This document shows positions 55,501 to 63,788 of a stretch of 64,000 nt of DNA, one piece after another (position 1 is the stretch's first letter; each line of letters starts with the position of its first letter). The position numbers and the translations under genes were made by a program. The notes below the pieces were generated by a model. The model was not told the DNA's origin. It was given only the letters and a program-made list of their open reading frames with translations, and did no database searches. The stretch comes from an uncultured Eubacteriales bacterium (GTDB lineage Bacteria > Bacillota > Clostridia > Christensenellales > Aristaeellaceae). The stretch lies in contig CACXHY010000002.1 in the NCBI GenBank assembly GCA_902767565.1, positions 218,331 to 282,330 of the forward strand. The letters run 5' to 3'.

Positions 55501-56072
55501 GTTCCCGCGAGGATCGCGGGCGCCGTGAGCACGGACAGGTGACGCACCGTTCCCGGAAAGTCCAGTGCGATATCAAGAGGTCCATCCGCCGCGCCGGGAT
55601 CCGCCTCCGGGAGAACCAGCGTGAAGGCAAAGGCGATCTGTGCCTCGGGCGCGTCCCCGGCATCCTCCGGGAAGCTCAGTTCGATCGCCCCGCCTGAGAT
55701 CCGCCAGCGGCAGTCCGGCTGATCTGTCCAGTCGGTGTCTTCCGCTCGCATGCCGCTAGGGAGGGGGCAGCGAAGGATCGCGCCGGGCGTCGGGGCAGTC
55801 CGGAATCCGAAGTCCAGTATTGCCTGCAGCTGTGCGTCCGCCCAGACGGAAGCGCCGTCTTCAAGCTCCGCTTCCCCTTCGTCCAGATCCCGGAGGGAGA
55901 CGCCGATCTCCGCGGCGTCTTCCGTGATCAGCACCGGCTCTTCCAGCGGGCCGACCTGCAGCCAATCGCTGTAATACCCGCTGTCTTCCGCAACAGACGG
56001 AAGGCATGCGATAAGCAGCGAAGCTGTTATCAGCCACGCGATCAGCCGTATATGGTTGCTCACTCTCTTCAT
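49533..56072 (-). CDS. Giant secreted adhesin with fibro-slime, Cna_B/SpaA and pilin-isopeptide domains, no anchor
   Basis: 2179 residues starting at ATG 56072. The signal peptide is about 1-28 (ending SVAED). Beta-domains with FETGSFSVYAVAG-type closures (about 30-500) are followed by ricin-like/beta-trefoil segments (about 500-850). Next is a fibro-slime-type domain with FEFSGDDDFWLYVDGELVLD and LGGVHSAMTGSVNF (about 1185-1215). SpaA/Cna_B modules (ITKRLFDVDG, LTVKKVWTDADF, LYKTDEAGNGLAGAVF) and a pilin isopeptide-linkage domain (ITGEKTLKGRDMRAGEFTF) come last. The protein ends soon after with no LPxTG-like motif or membrane helix, unlike its relatives, so the C-terminus seems cut short or the protein is released. 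It converges on the sortase gene. Confidence 0.88.
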   Translation of the reverse strand: MKRVSNHIRLIAWLITASLLIACLPSVAEDSGYYSDWLQVGPLEEPVLITEDAAEIGVSLRDLDEGEAELEDGASVWADAQLQAILDFGFRTAPTPGAILRCPLPSGMRAEDTDWTDQPDCRWRISGGAIELSFPEDAGDAPEAQIAFAFTLVLPEADPGAADGPLDIALDFPGTVRHLSVLTAPAILAGTILTAEGPDYTFIVRASAEAGIPEGAQLEAAELTDASAYLDPVLNGLDIVEAELTDLRLFDLTIRADGERIEPAAPVQVELRLHVDGETVRVLHFPSASAAPAAEASKARRSRAASMPEPEVLEASVSADGMIFETGSFSVYAVAGITFVQQVTAGDGRTYQITVFCPHGAGIPENATLQVSEILPPEDDPDGTSPYAQRVAEAEAVLGAGAGSVTYARFFDITLTDEKGEPLQPAEGSRVDVKVELADAGEETDLRVVHFGAETEVLSAVQRDTEAGCVLTFGTGSFSVYGIVEAPEPVTTRNVQDVTELVDGTGFYLSFGSGPTYVSSELNTKGCFVETGSYSAAAVWFFEPAGSGYRLYTNVNGEKLYLKNTTGNEVGLSANSATAILVTSVGDSSGKFYLQASGASKWLQHSNGGGGVRFWTDNNNATNSQFTITYASSLNVPDDVYRLDGKNCGIAYNNNSTVAAALMSDAKTSGSQQRLTGLDLTIRPDVLTHSGNLLVAQDSDAVFWTFHIVDTDKYQITTTVDGETRYLTLSGTSLTLTDEPDANGGSVFTATPGTGANSGKWQFSQGNRALNFTGSAANGFNGGSVGNETAWMNLLEKSVLTEDDFQTYTAKKVSVSDNDNVYDGQKLILYTRIWNDTTKQYEFYVVDHDGTLVLAYDTGDGIEWVGSRVNTALWDFTIYYDANSGEENYFYEFENDQYGGFIVPQAVAGQVLSGSTVGVNLNGRRYGRDYSTIIAWDGPSYAYSGLKTEDGHVVPCKLSEAEDFYFAVVQLQEEEELTTVDTVDNNQYGISMKMIDYNDVVKLSGGNIREASQKNYFNGDNNNAGLLSTNLVGDYPVATSKAGSTGVSLGTLYSGAETVNHLFIRSIHNESGYFEYDSTSNFAHLNSDGNFTVYDQLGAISNYPGQTGTGRHGQFMPYDVLTPGEYCSFTNTTSVTAQELSDLNPRKGERLYNIGSKEEVDYFFGMELSASFTQTPSGLDAWGHDIVFEFSGDDDFWLYVDGELVLDLGGVHSAMTGSVNFRTGIVKSSRGDSTLYEVFRNNYVARGLSETEIEDLLADKFTQNQDGQYVFKDYSNHDMRIFYMERGSGASNLHMRFNLAAVRPGTFILSKTLSGTEDADNDLIEFPYQVWYKTREDGETHWYLLGETVGNGTPSAVYQGTSVPVTFLDSFTPAGGTEAYENVFVLKPGESAEFTLPEDATLYRVVECGVNPDIYDRVTVNGDPVTGTDTANTVGGTARQDYKTTDATLEDRTKVEFDNHVKDGAMRSLRITKRLFDVDGVTPLHYPDNNTTFSFRLYLGNENADPDSLPLAYLYVYHVLDDDGNYCRWDIGLQEFVSLGTGDYASLTEEQKESATFTSSMYGSISRIPADYTVEVRNLIIGTQYKVEERGYEVPRGYTLRTGDGYTRVDVDPDITTGDTPYTGTMMREETPEIEVRNQKGWGLTVKKVWTDADFMSSHDTIYFAVYLNTESGPVLYEGSVRALTTRDSDVYIFFDDLTYDGWTYDFDDFVVREVILTGSGITTDLYGVVTGYDTITPIEEGGALPSGGVPTGKWHEDYTYTVHYEVGMPTGHNENVREDTVTNSRPGIPLYKTDEAGNGLAGAVFTLTDEQGETFAAESYTSGADGLITIAYLAEGSYILTETVAPEGYVALDEPVTIAVDAEGGVFVTPPSDLIQTREDPEGKMIAIITIQDRPTGFHARKVDADTLDPLEGIHFALYRQVTTTEGEKRKDYLPMQGYEDLVSDENGIIPRISMDLGPGTYYLTETRTLENYKLLGEDICFTIGADGTVTLAEGSPDWLERSESDGNVSYSLIVRNRSVDAVSTVITGEKTLKGRDMRAGEFTFTLTPVDLDGQPLENADILTTTAPAAADGQAVSFSFARLTFKAADYRNAAYRDSTGAYFYYIVAEDISENADENGFDSEQQLIYDQSRFLVVIHMTFDGEAFDLDVQAYPYDGNGVPEHLRPVESVTHSASVGR

Positions 56073-56765
56073 GGGTATTGCACCTCAATATCGTTTGGCT
56101 GCCGCTTCCCTTCCAGGGTGCGAGCCGGGTCGCGCCGGCTCTGCAGCAGGGGGTGTTCTTCATCGCGGGTGCTGCGCCGTTTTCGTGCTTGTTTGCAAAC
56201 ACAGTCTTCACTTCTGCCCGGAAATGGGCAGCGGGATGTCAAAGGGTACCGATGATCCCGATACGTATGCGCGGTGAGACGAACCGACTCGCCGCCTGTG
56301 GTCTTTCAAAGCCTGAGCCGTCCTGTTTGCGGCGGCCCGGAAAAGCGTCCGCAGACCGGCCGGCAAGGGTCATGCCGGCCGGTGCGGAACCGCTCCGGGA
56401 TCCCGTCGTCGGCGCCGGCGCGGCGATGGACGTTCCCTTCTTCGCTTTGCCGGAGACCATCCGCCGGGAACGCCATGCGAGGCGCGAGAACGGTCACGAT
56501 CCGGCGGTCGTTCGTCTCCGATGGATCTTTCGTGCCGTCCGCCCTGTGACGTACAGGCAGACACAGTATAGTATACCATATTTTGCGGTCAGATGGAAGT
56601 GCGGTTTCGGTAAATCTTGTAGCAACTGTTGCAAAAATTTAGCGGAAATCTTGCGGCGGCATGTTTCTGTGATTGCAAAAACCCGCAAAGGGACTATAAT
56701 GGGTGCACGCAGGGCCGGACGGACGAGGTCCGCACTGCAGTTTCCGCGCAAAGAGGAAGAAACGG
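56073..56765. other. Intergenic region between adhesin and BASS transporter
   Basis: 693 bases without a supportable gene on either strand. A perfect 11-bp hairpin lies at 56355-56383 (ACCGGCCGGCA, 7-base loop). The stretch 56560-56700 is A/T-richer and holds the promoter of the transporter. I could not identify the adhesin promoter, which must lie near 56073-56250. Confidence 0.6.
56673..56700 (+). promoter_or_regulatory. Promoter of the BASS transporter gene
   Basis: TTGCAA (56673-56678) and perfect TATAAT (56695-56700) with 16-base spacing, about 65 bases before the ATG. Confidence 0.72.
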
Positions 56766-57692
56766 ATGAAGCGGATCAACGGATTTGTCGGAAGATACAT
56801 GGCCGTCATCGTGCTGGCGGTGGCAGCCCTCGCGCTGTTTGTTCCCGCGTCCTGTCTGTGGATCCAAACGTCCTGGGTCAACTGGCTGCTGATGGTGGTC
56901 ATGTTTGGTATGGGGCTCACCCTCAGGCCCGAGGACTTTCTGGTCGTGGTCAGGCGTCCCGGGGATATCGTCATCGGCTGCGCCGCCCAGTTCACCATCA
57001 TGCCGCTGCTGGCCTTTGGGCTGGGAAAGCTCATGGGCCTTGAGGCAGGCCTGCTGGCCGGCATGGTCCTGGTCGGAACGTGTCCGGGCGGAACGTCAAG
57101 CAATGTCATCACTTACCTGAGCAAAGGGGACGTGGCGCTGTCCGTGGGCATGACAAGCGTCAATACCCTGCTGGCTCCGCTGCTGACGCCCGCGATCACC
57201 TGGCTGCTTCTCAGGACCACCGTGGATGTGGACGCCGGCAAGATGATCCTGTCCATTCTCCAGGTGGTGCTCGCTCCGATCGCCCTCGGCTTTCTGATCA
57301 ACCGCCTCTTCTCCAAACAGGTCAGCAAGGCCGCGGACTTTCTGCCGACCGTATCCGTGACCGCCATCACCCTGATCGTCGCGGCGGTGGTCTCGCACAA
57401 CGCGGAACGGATCATGCAGACCGGCGCGGTGGTCTTCGCCGCCGTCATCCTCCACAACCTGCTCGGATACGGGCTGGGCTTTCTCCTGGGCATGGTGCTG
57501 AAACTCCCGTCTCCGAAAAAGAAGGCGCTCTCCATCGAGATCGGGATGCAGAACTCGGGGCTGGCGACCTCGCTGGCCGGCACAGCCTTCCCCGATCTGG
57601 CCATGGCCACCGTGCCCGGCGCGATCTTCTCCGTGTGGCACAATATCTCCGGCGCGCTGCTCGCCAATGTGTTCCGCAGGGCGAAAGAATGA
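56766..57692 (+). CDS. Bile acid:sodium symporter (BASS) family transporter
   Basis: 308 residues starting at ATG 56766 (AGAGGAAG upstream). Ten hydrophobic helices of the SBF/BASS family with LVGTCPGGTSSNVITYLSKG (the crossing-helix motif), MLVVMFGMGLTL-like opening and EIGMQNSGLATSLA in the second half. Members transport bile acids, pantoate or other organic anions with sodium; the substrate is not deducible here. The gene stands alone between a promoter and a terminator. Confidence 0.93.
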   Translation: MKRINGFVGRYMAVIVLAVAALALFVPASCLWIQTSWVNWLLMVVMFGMGLTLRPEDFLVVVRRPGDIVIGCAAQFTIMPLLAFGLGKLMGLEAGLLAGMVLVGTCPGGTSSNVITYLSKGDVALSVGMTSVNTLLAPLLTPAITWLLLRTTVDVDAGKMILSILQVVLAPIALGFLINRLFSKQVSKAADFLPTVSVTAITLIVAAVVSHNAERIMQTGAVVFAAVILHNLLGYGLGFLLGMVLKLPSPKKKALSIEIGMQNSGLATSLAGTAFPDLAMATVPGAIFSVWHNISGALLANVFRRAKE

Positions 57693-57866
57693 CACGCCGT
57701 CCCGGCCAGCTCCTCATCGGCCGGGACGGAACGGTGCCCGCCTCCCCGGTCGTCGGCGCGCACAGGGAGGCATACGGGACCGTGACCGACACCCAGCCCG
57801 GCAGATGAAAGCTCCCGGCATCTCCTTCTCTTCGCCGCCGCAAAAGCGGATCCGATGACCCATCAT

Positions 57867-57888
57867 GAGCCGAAAGGCTCGTTTTTTT
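57867..57888 (+). terminator. Intrinsic terminator after the BASS gene
   Basis: GAGCC and GGCTC pair around GAAA, followed by seven T. The stem is short but the loop and T-tract are good. The rest of 57693-58110 (418 bases) shows no gene; a weak -10 (TATGCT near 57955) may serve the next gene. Confidence 0.7.
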
Positions 57889-58110
57889 CGCGGATGAAAG
57901 GGTCCTCGGGCCGGGGATTCAACCACAGGTTCAATGACAACGGTCCGCAGCCGTGCTATGCTGTGACTGTCCCGCCGACCGGCCCGGAAAACCGGAGCCG
58001 TCGCGGGGAGATCAACCCGTGAGGTTTCCGGACCGTTTCGAATGGCAGACGGGATCCGTCTGTCTACCCGGAACGGTTTTCGTTCCCGACGACGAGAAGG
58101 AGGAAACATC

Positions 58111-58335
58111 ATGGCACTGCACAGCGATCCGACGGCAAACGAGGCCATCGGCCAGGTCTGGAAGGAGTGGGTGGAGATGGCGGTCCTGGCCATCCGCGTC
58201 CGCCGCTCTCCGGACAGGAAGTGGGCGGAGAAGCAGGAACAGCGGTTCACCGGGATCTACAGGCGGCTCCTGACGGACCCCGAGGAGGAGATCCTGGGGG
58301 ATCTGCCGGAGAGAGCCAGGCGGCGGTGCGGGTAA
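58111..58335 (+). CDS. Small uncharacterised protein (74 residues)
   Basis: Starts at ATG 58111 behind AGAAGGAGG. It is a charged, helical, soluble protein (IGQVWKEWVEMAVLAIRVRR, KQEQRFTGIYRRLL). No family was recognised. Its own good ribosome site and a following terminator at 58361 support it as a real gene. Confidence 0.7.
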   Translation: MALHSDPTANEAIGQVWKEWVEMAVLAIRVRRSPDRKWAEKQEQRFTGIYRRLLTDPEEEILGDLPERARRRCG

Positions 58336-58360
58336 CCGCCGCACACCGTACGACCCCGCA

Positions 58361-58386
58361 CGCGCCGGTGCTTCCGGCGCGCTTTT
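58361..58386 (+). terminator. Intrinsic terminator after the 74-residue gene
   Basis: CGCGCCGG and CCGGCGCG pair around a 5-base loop and run into CTTTT. Confidence 0.8.
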
Positions 58387-58411
58387 CATGTACCCGGCCG
58401 CGCAAAAGCGG

Positions 58412-58440
58412 TTGCGTCGATCCGCGATCGGGTGTATCAT
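58412..58440 (+). promoter_or_regulatory. Promoter of the Sel1-like gene
   Basis: TTGCGT (58412-58417) and TATCAT (58435-58440) with 17-base spacing, about 95 bases before the ATG. Confidence 0.55.
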
Positions 58441-58534
58441 GGTGTCAAACCCGCGGCGGCCCGTCATGAGCAAAAACTGCAGCATCCGATGTGATACCAT
58501 GCATACAGAGAATGACCCTTACAGGAGGTGCCGC

Positions 58535-59515
58535 ATGGAGATCGAGGAACTCAGGCAGATCGCTTACGCCCCCTACGAGACCATCGAACGCCCGTCCCGG
58601 GAGGACTGGAAGAAGGCCTACGACGCGCTGGTCACGCTGGCCGGGATGGACCCGAAGGACGGGAGCTATCCGAACACGCTCGGCTACATATGCTATTACG
58701 GCCGCCACACCGGCAAACGCGATTACGGCGAGGCCCGGAAGTGGTTTGAGAAGGGCGCCGACCTGCACGTCATCGAATCGACCTACAAGCTGGCGGATAT
58801 GATGATCGCCGGACAGGGCGGTCCGACGGATCCCCGGAAAGCCGTAAGGTATTATGCCTTCCTGTACGACTACTGCCGGCATCAGTTCGAGGCCGGGCGC
58901 GACGACAGCAAGTTCCCGGATCTGGCCCTGCGCCTGGGCCGGATCTTCCACGAGGGCACGACGGTCGAAAAAGACGATCTCGCCGCGCTGGGATACCTGC
59001 TGGAGGCGCAGTACGCGCTGAACCGCCGGAAGCGGTTCCGGGAATACGGGGATGACACGGTGGAGAAAAACATCCTGTCCCTGATGGCAAGCTGCGAGCA
59101 GCCCGACGACGAAATGAGGCGGCTGCGCTTTCACGGGCTTCAGCCCGGCCGCGTCCCCGCCCGTTTCATCGACGAGGATCACAGGCTGACCTTTGACATC
59201 CTGGTGTCAGACAGCGGCAGCCTCCGTCTGGAGTGCCGCCGGGTGCGGAAGGAGGGGAAGCGCAAGCCCAGCGAGGTCCTCTGGAGCATCGCTCCGGCGA
59301 TGGTTTGCTTCCTGACGCCGTCCGTCGTGATGTACGCGTCGGATGTCCGGATGATCTGGAACAAGAACCCCGGCGAGCCCGTGGTCTGCGACCGCTACGA
59401 ATACGACGAGGCCAAAGACCTCCATCTGTTCTTCCTGGGCGATGAGCTCCAGTGCCGGCTGATGGGCGGAGACTATTACCTGTCCATGGGCGACTTTGTC
59501 GGGGAGCAGATGTAG
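58535..59515 (+). CDS. Sel1/TPR-like repeat protein
   Basis: 326 residues starting at ATG 58535 behind ACAGGAGGTG; upstream in-frame starts lack a site. The first two thirds are helical repeats of Sel1 type (YPNTLGYICYYGRHTGKRDY, EARKWFEKGADLHV, RLGRIFHEGTTVEKDDLAAL). The last third (about 210-326) is a separate beta-rich domain of unknown type. No signal peptide is present. Sel1-like repeats usually mediate protein-protein contacts. It is followed after 120 bases by a small repeat protein on the same strand. Confidence 0.8.
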   Translation: MEIEELRQIAYAPYETIERPSREDWKKAYDALVTLAGMDPKDGSYPNTLGYICYYGRHTGKRDYGEARKWFEKGADLHVIESTYKLADMMIAGQGGPTDPRKAVRYYAFLYDYCRHQFEAGRDDSKFPDLALRLGRIFHEGTTVEKDDLAALGYLLEAQYALNRRKRFREYGDDTVEKNILSLMASCEQPDDEMRRLRFHGLQPGRVPARFIDEDHRLTFDILVSDSGSLRLECRRVRKEGKRKPSEVLWSIAPAMVCFLTPSVVMYASDVRMIWNKNPGEPVVCDRYEYDEAKDLHLFFLGDELQCRLMGGDYYLSMGDFVGEQM

Positions 59516-59635
59516 GATGCGGGGCGGACGCGGACCGGAATCCCGCGACGCCGCGCCCCGGGCGGCAGCCCGGGGCGCGGGACCCAGGCCGCACGCACCG
59601 TGCGCAGACCCTGTTCATCATGAGGAGGCCTGACG

Positions 59636-60019
59636 ATGGAACCCAGGCGGATCAACAGCATTCCCGGCGTTTTCGGCGGCACGGATCACTATGATGAAGA
59701 CGGCAATTATCTGGGCTTCAGCATGCCCGGCATCGCGGGCGGCATGAACCACACGAATGCCGACGGCACACCGGCGGGATACAGCACGGACGGGATCCTC
59801 GGCGGCGCGGTCCATCACCGCGCCGACGGTTCCTTCGCCGGCTACAGCACGGACAGCATCTTCGGCGGCCGCGACCACTTCGGCGCCGACGGGGATCACA
59901 TCGGATACAGCATGCCCGGCCCCTTCGGCGGAAGTACGTTCTTCGGTTCCGGAGACGACGCGGGAATGGGCATGTTCGACGACGGAAGCGGCGGCCCCTG
60001 GGGGCCGGATGACTTCTGA
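59636..60019 (+). CDS. Small protein made of four 21-residue Gly/His/Asp repeats
   Basis: 127 residues starting at ATG 59636 behind TGAGGAGG. Residues 14-97 are four 21-residue units with the pattern GG-x-x-H-x-x-A/E-D-G-x-x-x-G-Y/F-S-x-x-G-I/P, and a Gly/Asp/Phe-rich tail follows. The regular ADG-xxx-GYS spacing suggests a beta-solenoid or a small metal-binding repeat (His and Asp at fixed places). No membrane segments. I do not recognise a characterised family. It sits between the Sel1-like gene and the helicase, all on one strand. Confidence 0.78.
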   Translation: MEPRRINSIPGVFGGTDHYDEDGNYLGFSMPGIAGGMNHTNADGTPAGYSTDGILGGAVHHRADGSFAGYSTDSIFGGRDHFGADGDHIGYSMPGPFGGSTFFGSGDDAGMGMFDDGSGGPWGPDDF

Positions 60020-60110
60020 CGCGCCTTCCCGGACGGGCGCGGGCACCGGCCTCCGCCGTCCCGGCCGGATCCGCGATGCGCGATCACAGCCGGAATGACG
60101 GAGGGATCAC

Positions 60111-62765
60111 ATGCCCGACAAGGAAGCAAGGCTCCCGAACGCGGAGCAGCAGGCGGTCATCGACGAGCTGGACCGCAATATCATCCTGTTCGCCAGCGCG
60201 GGGACGGGCAAGACGTTCACCGTGGCGCAGCGCGTGAAGCGGATCATCGAGGCCGGCAGAGCGCGGCCCGCGGAGATCCTCTGCCTGACTTTCACGATCA
60301 AGGCCGCCGGCGAGATGAAGGAAGACATCCTCCTCTATGCGGGCGAGTCCGGGAAAGAGGTCAACACGCGCACGATCCACAGCTTCGCCTATCAGGTGCT
60401 GAAGGAGGAGAGCGTCCGGGATCCGGAGGATGTGGTCCTGCCCGGGGTGTGCGATGAGGTGGAGGCGGCGGAGCTCCTGAAGCAGGCGCTGACGGAATGC
60501 GGTCTCCGGGAGGACGCCGCCATCCTGAACAGCCCCACCGCACTGACGAACCTCAACAGCATCATGAAGCACGAGCGCGAGATGACGGCGCGATACAGCG
60601 AAGACGAAGCCGCCGACTTTTCGGCCGTGTACCGTCAGATCCGGGATCAGAAGCCCGCTCTGTTCGAGAAGATGCATACCTTCTACGATCATGCCGGAGG
60701 AACGGAGCGGACGGATCGGGCCTTCATGGATTTCATGGACGCGAACGCGGGCACCGCGCTCCACGCATACGATCAGACCCTGCGGCAGAGCAATCTGCTG
60801 GACTTCGACGACCTGATCTGCCTGACCCACAAGCTGTTTCGAAACCCGGAGGCGCTGGCGCGCTGGCAGGCGCGATACCGCTATATCATCGTGGATGAGA
60901 TGCAGGACACCAGCGAGCTGGAATACGACACGCTCCTGCAGCTGTTCCGGACCGCCCGGGTGATGATGTGCGGGGACTTCTTCCAGACGATCTACCAGTG
61001 GCGCGGCTCCAACCCGGAGAAGGTTCTGAACGGATACATCCATGAGTTCGACGCGGTCCGGTTCATGTTCGCGCGGAACTACCGGTCGACCCGGTCGCTG
61101 ACCGCGGCCGGCTTCGGGTATCTCCGGAACACCTGGCCGGAGCTGATGGGTGTGTACTGTCCGCCGGATGTGATCCCGAAGAGCGATCTGCCCGGCGAGC
61201 CCATCCTCAACGTCCGGGTGAAGGCCCCGGAGGACGAGGCGCTCTGGATCTATGACTACCTCGACCGGCACCGCCCGGAGGACGTGACGAAGGTCTGCAT
61301 CATGGCGCGTTCCAATCCGTATATCGCGAAGCTGTACGACGCGCTGACCCGGATCGGAACGGCCAGAAAGGACGGGAACGAGCTCCGGTTTTTCTCGGTG
61401 GACAAGGATGCGAAGTTTTTCCGGCGCGAGGTCATCCGGGACATCCTTTCCTTCCTGCGGATCCTCGTCAATCCGACGGACGCGGTCGGCTTCGAGCGCG
61501 TCGTGAGCAAGTATGTGTCGGGCGTCGGGAAAAAGCGGATCGGGACCATCCGGGAGCATGGCGAACTGGGGATCTCGCTTGCCTCCTTCGCGGACGACGG
61601 CCTGTACCGGGATGACGATCCCTATGCCGGGCTGATCCGCGCCTTTGAGAGCGGGAACGTGGTCGTATACGACACCGAAACCACCGGCCTCGACCTCAGT
61701 CATGACCAGATGATCCAGATCTCGGCCGTCCGGCTGAACGCGGACGGGCAGGTCACGGAAACCTTTGACCGGAGGGTCATCCCGACGATCCCGATCAGCA
61801 AAGGCGCACAGGCCACCCATCACCAGACGCTGGAGGATGTCATCAGGCACGGCGCGATCGGGGCGGCGGAGGCGCTGGAGGAGTTCCTGGCGTTCTGTGA
61901 CGGCGCGGTGCTGGTCGGGCACAACAGTCTGTGCTTCGATTCGCCGCTCGTGCGCCGCCAGCTGCGGGAAAACGGCCTCCCGGCGCCGAACATCCTTGCG
62001 GAATACGACACCCTTCCGATCGCCCGGCAGTTTCTTCCCAAATCGAAGGACTACAAGCTGGACACGCTGTGCGGCGCCTTCGGGATCGTCAATGAAGCGG
62101 CACACGACGCCCTGGGCGACATCACCGCGACCGGCAGGGTGCTGACCTGTCTGCTGAAGCGGTACATCATCCCGACCGGCGAACGGCGGCGACAGTTTCT
62201 CGCCGAGTGGCGGCCGCGGTTCGAGAAGATCCACGCGTTCCTCTGCGAACTGAAGTCCGACTATCTGGCGAAGAACGACGTCCCGGGCATGGCGGAGCAC
62301 ATCATCGCGAAGCTGAGCCTGCGCACCCGCTGCCCGGAAGCCGTTCATCAGCGGACCCTGGATGATTTCCTCTTCATGCTGAAGGATGCCGCGCCGGAGG
62401 ATCCCGTGCACTTCCTGCGTGAGCTCCTGGCCGACGCCGCGCTGTCCGGCAGCCAGATGGACATGCTGATCCGAAAGCTCAAAAAGATCCCCATCATCAC
62501 GGTCCACCAGTCCAAGGGCTGCGAATTCGATACGGTGATCATCGCCGGGGCGGACGATGACGATTTCCCGACGTACCAGGCGAAGAGGCGGGGAGACTTT
62601 GAGGAGGAGAAACGGGTCTTCTATGTGGCGATCTCCAGAGCCAGGAGGACCCTGATCATGACATCGGCCTCGCAGAAGGTGAACCGGGGCGGAACGTGGC
62701 CGCTGCCGCAGAGCAGATGGATCGGCGCCATCCCGCAGGAATACGTCAGAACGATCGTGATATGA
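60111..62765 (+). CDS. UvrD/PcrA-like helicase with embedded DEDDh exonuclease domain
   Basis: 884 residues starting at ATG 60111 behind GGAGGG. SF1A helicase motifs are in order: I FASAGTGKT (28-36), II IIVDEMQDTS, III GDFFQTIYQWRG, IV RNYRSTRSL, V VHQSKGCEFDTV and VI VFYVAISRARRT. Between motifs IV and V, residues about 517-690 form a DnaQ-like 3'-5' exonuclease: YDTETTGL (first D and E), GHNSLCFDSP (second D) and HDALGDI (H and last D), so it looks catalytically complete. Helicase and nuclease in one chain would unwind and trim DNA ends in repair. A defence role is possible but nothing adjacent proves it. Confidence 0.88.
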   Translation: MPDKEARLPNAEQQAVIDELDRNIILFASAGTGKTFTVAQRVKRIIEAGRARPAEILCLTFTIKAAGEMKEDILLYAGESGKEVNTRTIHSFAYQVLKEESVRDPEDVVLPGVCDEVEAAELLKQALTECGLREDAAILNSPTALTNLNSIMKHEREMTARYSEDEAADFSAVYRQIRDQKPALFEKMHTFYDHAGGTERTDRAFMDFMDANAGTALHAYDQTLRQSNLLDFDDLICLTHKLFRNPEALARWQARYRYIIVDEMQDTSELEYDTLLQLFRTARVMMCGDFFQTIYQWRGSNPEKVLNGYIHEFDAVRFMFARNYRSTRSLTAAGFGYLRNTWPELMGVYCPPDVIPKSDLPGEPILNVRVKAPEDEALWIYDYLDRHRPEDVTKVCIMARSNPYIAKLYDALTRIGTARKDGNELRFFSVDKDAKFFRREVIRDILSFLRILVNPTDAVGFERVVSKYVSGVGKKRIGTIREHGELGISLASFADDGLYRDDDPYAGLIRAFESGNVVVYDTETTGLDLSHDQMIQISAVRLNADGQVTETFDRRVIPTIPISKGAQATHHQTLEDVIRHGAIGAAEALEEFLAFCDGAVLVGHNSLCFDSPLVRRQLRENGLPAPNILAEYDTLPIARQFLPKSKDYKLDTLCGAFGIVNEAAHDALGDITATGRVLTCLLKRYIIPTGERRRQFLAEWRPRFEKIHAFLCELKSDYLAKNDVPGMAEHIIAKLSLRTRCPEAVHQRTLDDFLFMLKDAAPEDPVHFLRELLADAALSGSQMDMLIRKLKKIPIITVHQSKGCEFDTVIIAGADDDDFPTYQAKRRGDFEEEKRVFYVAISRARRTLIMTSASQKVNRGGTWPLPQSRWIGAIPQEYVRTIVI

Positions 62766-62808
62766 GGCACGGCGCATCCGCGCGCGGCCGGACCGGGGAG
62801 GGACCCTG

Positions 62809-63711
62809 TTGAAGATCTTTTTCGCGCCGATGGAGGGCATCACGGACGGCATCCTCCGGCAGACCCACCACCGGCTCTTCGGCAGCGTTGACGTCTACGG
62901 GCTGCCGTTTCACAAGCTGACCCGGTCCATGTCGCTGCTGACCCGCGAAAAGCGGGACATCGCGCCGGAGGAGAATGAGGGACTCAGTGTCCTGCCCCAG
63001 GCCCTGACCCGGGATCCGCAGCAGCTGACGGCCTGGATGGATCATGTGAAGTCCTGCGGCTATTCCCGCGCGGACCTGAATCTGGGCTGCCCGTCGCCCA
63101 CGGTGACGCGGCGGGGGAGGGGCAGCGGGATGCTCCGGGATCTGCCGGCCCTGCGCGTCTTTCTGGATCGGCTGTTTTCGGATCCGCTCGCCGTGGCTCT
63201 CTCCGTCAAGACCCGCATCGGGTATGAAAGCCCGGAGGAGTGGCCGGAGATCCTGGGGATGCTGGCGGATTATCCCTTCGCCCATGTGACGATCCATGTG
63301 CGGACCGCGCGGGAGCAGTACACCGGCGGGATCCACCCCGAAGCCTTCGACCTGGCCCTGCGGCGGGGACTGCCCCACCCGGTCTACAACGGGGACCTGC
63401 GAACCCCGGAGGATGTGCGGGCCCTGCTCGCCCGATGCCCCGGGACCGAGGCGGTCATGATCGGCCGCGGGTTGCTGGCGGACCCGGCGCTGGCGCGGCG
63501 GATCCGGGGAGGCGCTCCCGCGGGCACAGAGGAGCTGCGTGCGTGGTACACCGCGCTTTATGAGGGCTGGTGCGGCCGTTTCCAGGCAACGATCGCCCTG
63601 GGCAGGATCAAGAAGCTGATGGAGTGGCCCGCCGGGAACGACATCAAAAAGGCCCGGCTGCTGCGCAGAGCCGGGGATATCGAAAGCTGCATCGCCGCGG
63701 TGCTCGGATAG
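62809..63711 (+). CDS. dus: tRNA-dihydrouridine synthase family protein
   Basis: 300 residues with a TTG start at 62809, five bases after GGGGAGGGA; no suitable ATG lies near. It is an FMN TIM-barrel enzyme that reduces uridine in tRNA. Signatures are FFAPMEGITDGILRQ, LPQALTRDP, DLNLGCPSPTVTRRGRGSGM (the GCP motif with the catalytic cysteine), LSVKTRIGY, HVTIHVRTAREQYTG, YNGDLRTPEDV and MIGRGLLADP. The missing long helical C-terminus fits the shorter Dus subfamily (about 300 residues). Confidence 0.92.
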   Translation: MKIFFAPMEGITDGILRQTHHRLFGSVDVYGLPFHKLTRSMSLLTREKRDIAPEENEGLSVLPQALTRDPQQLTAWMDHVKSCGYSRADLNLGCPSPTVTRRGRGSGMLRDLPALRVFLDRLFSDPLAVALSVKTRIGYESPEEWPEILGMLADYPFAHVTIHVRTAREQYTGGIHPEAFDLALRRGLPHPVYNGDLRTPEDVRALLARCPGTEAVMIGRGLLADPALARRIRGGAPAGTEELRAWYTALYEGWCGRFQATIALGRIKKLMEWPAGNDIKKARLLRRAGDIESCIAAVLG

Positions 63712-63788
63712 GCACGGGCAAAGGAGTCGCGCGTCTCTGCCGGGGCAATCGTCCGCCGTATCCGGAACATGGGATCGATAAAGCGAGA

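Noticed and set aside
56078..57043. 321-residue plus-strand frame over the intergenic region
   Set aside because: It runs into the BASS gene in another frame and has no ribosome site or recognisable domain.
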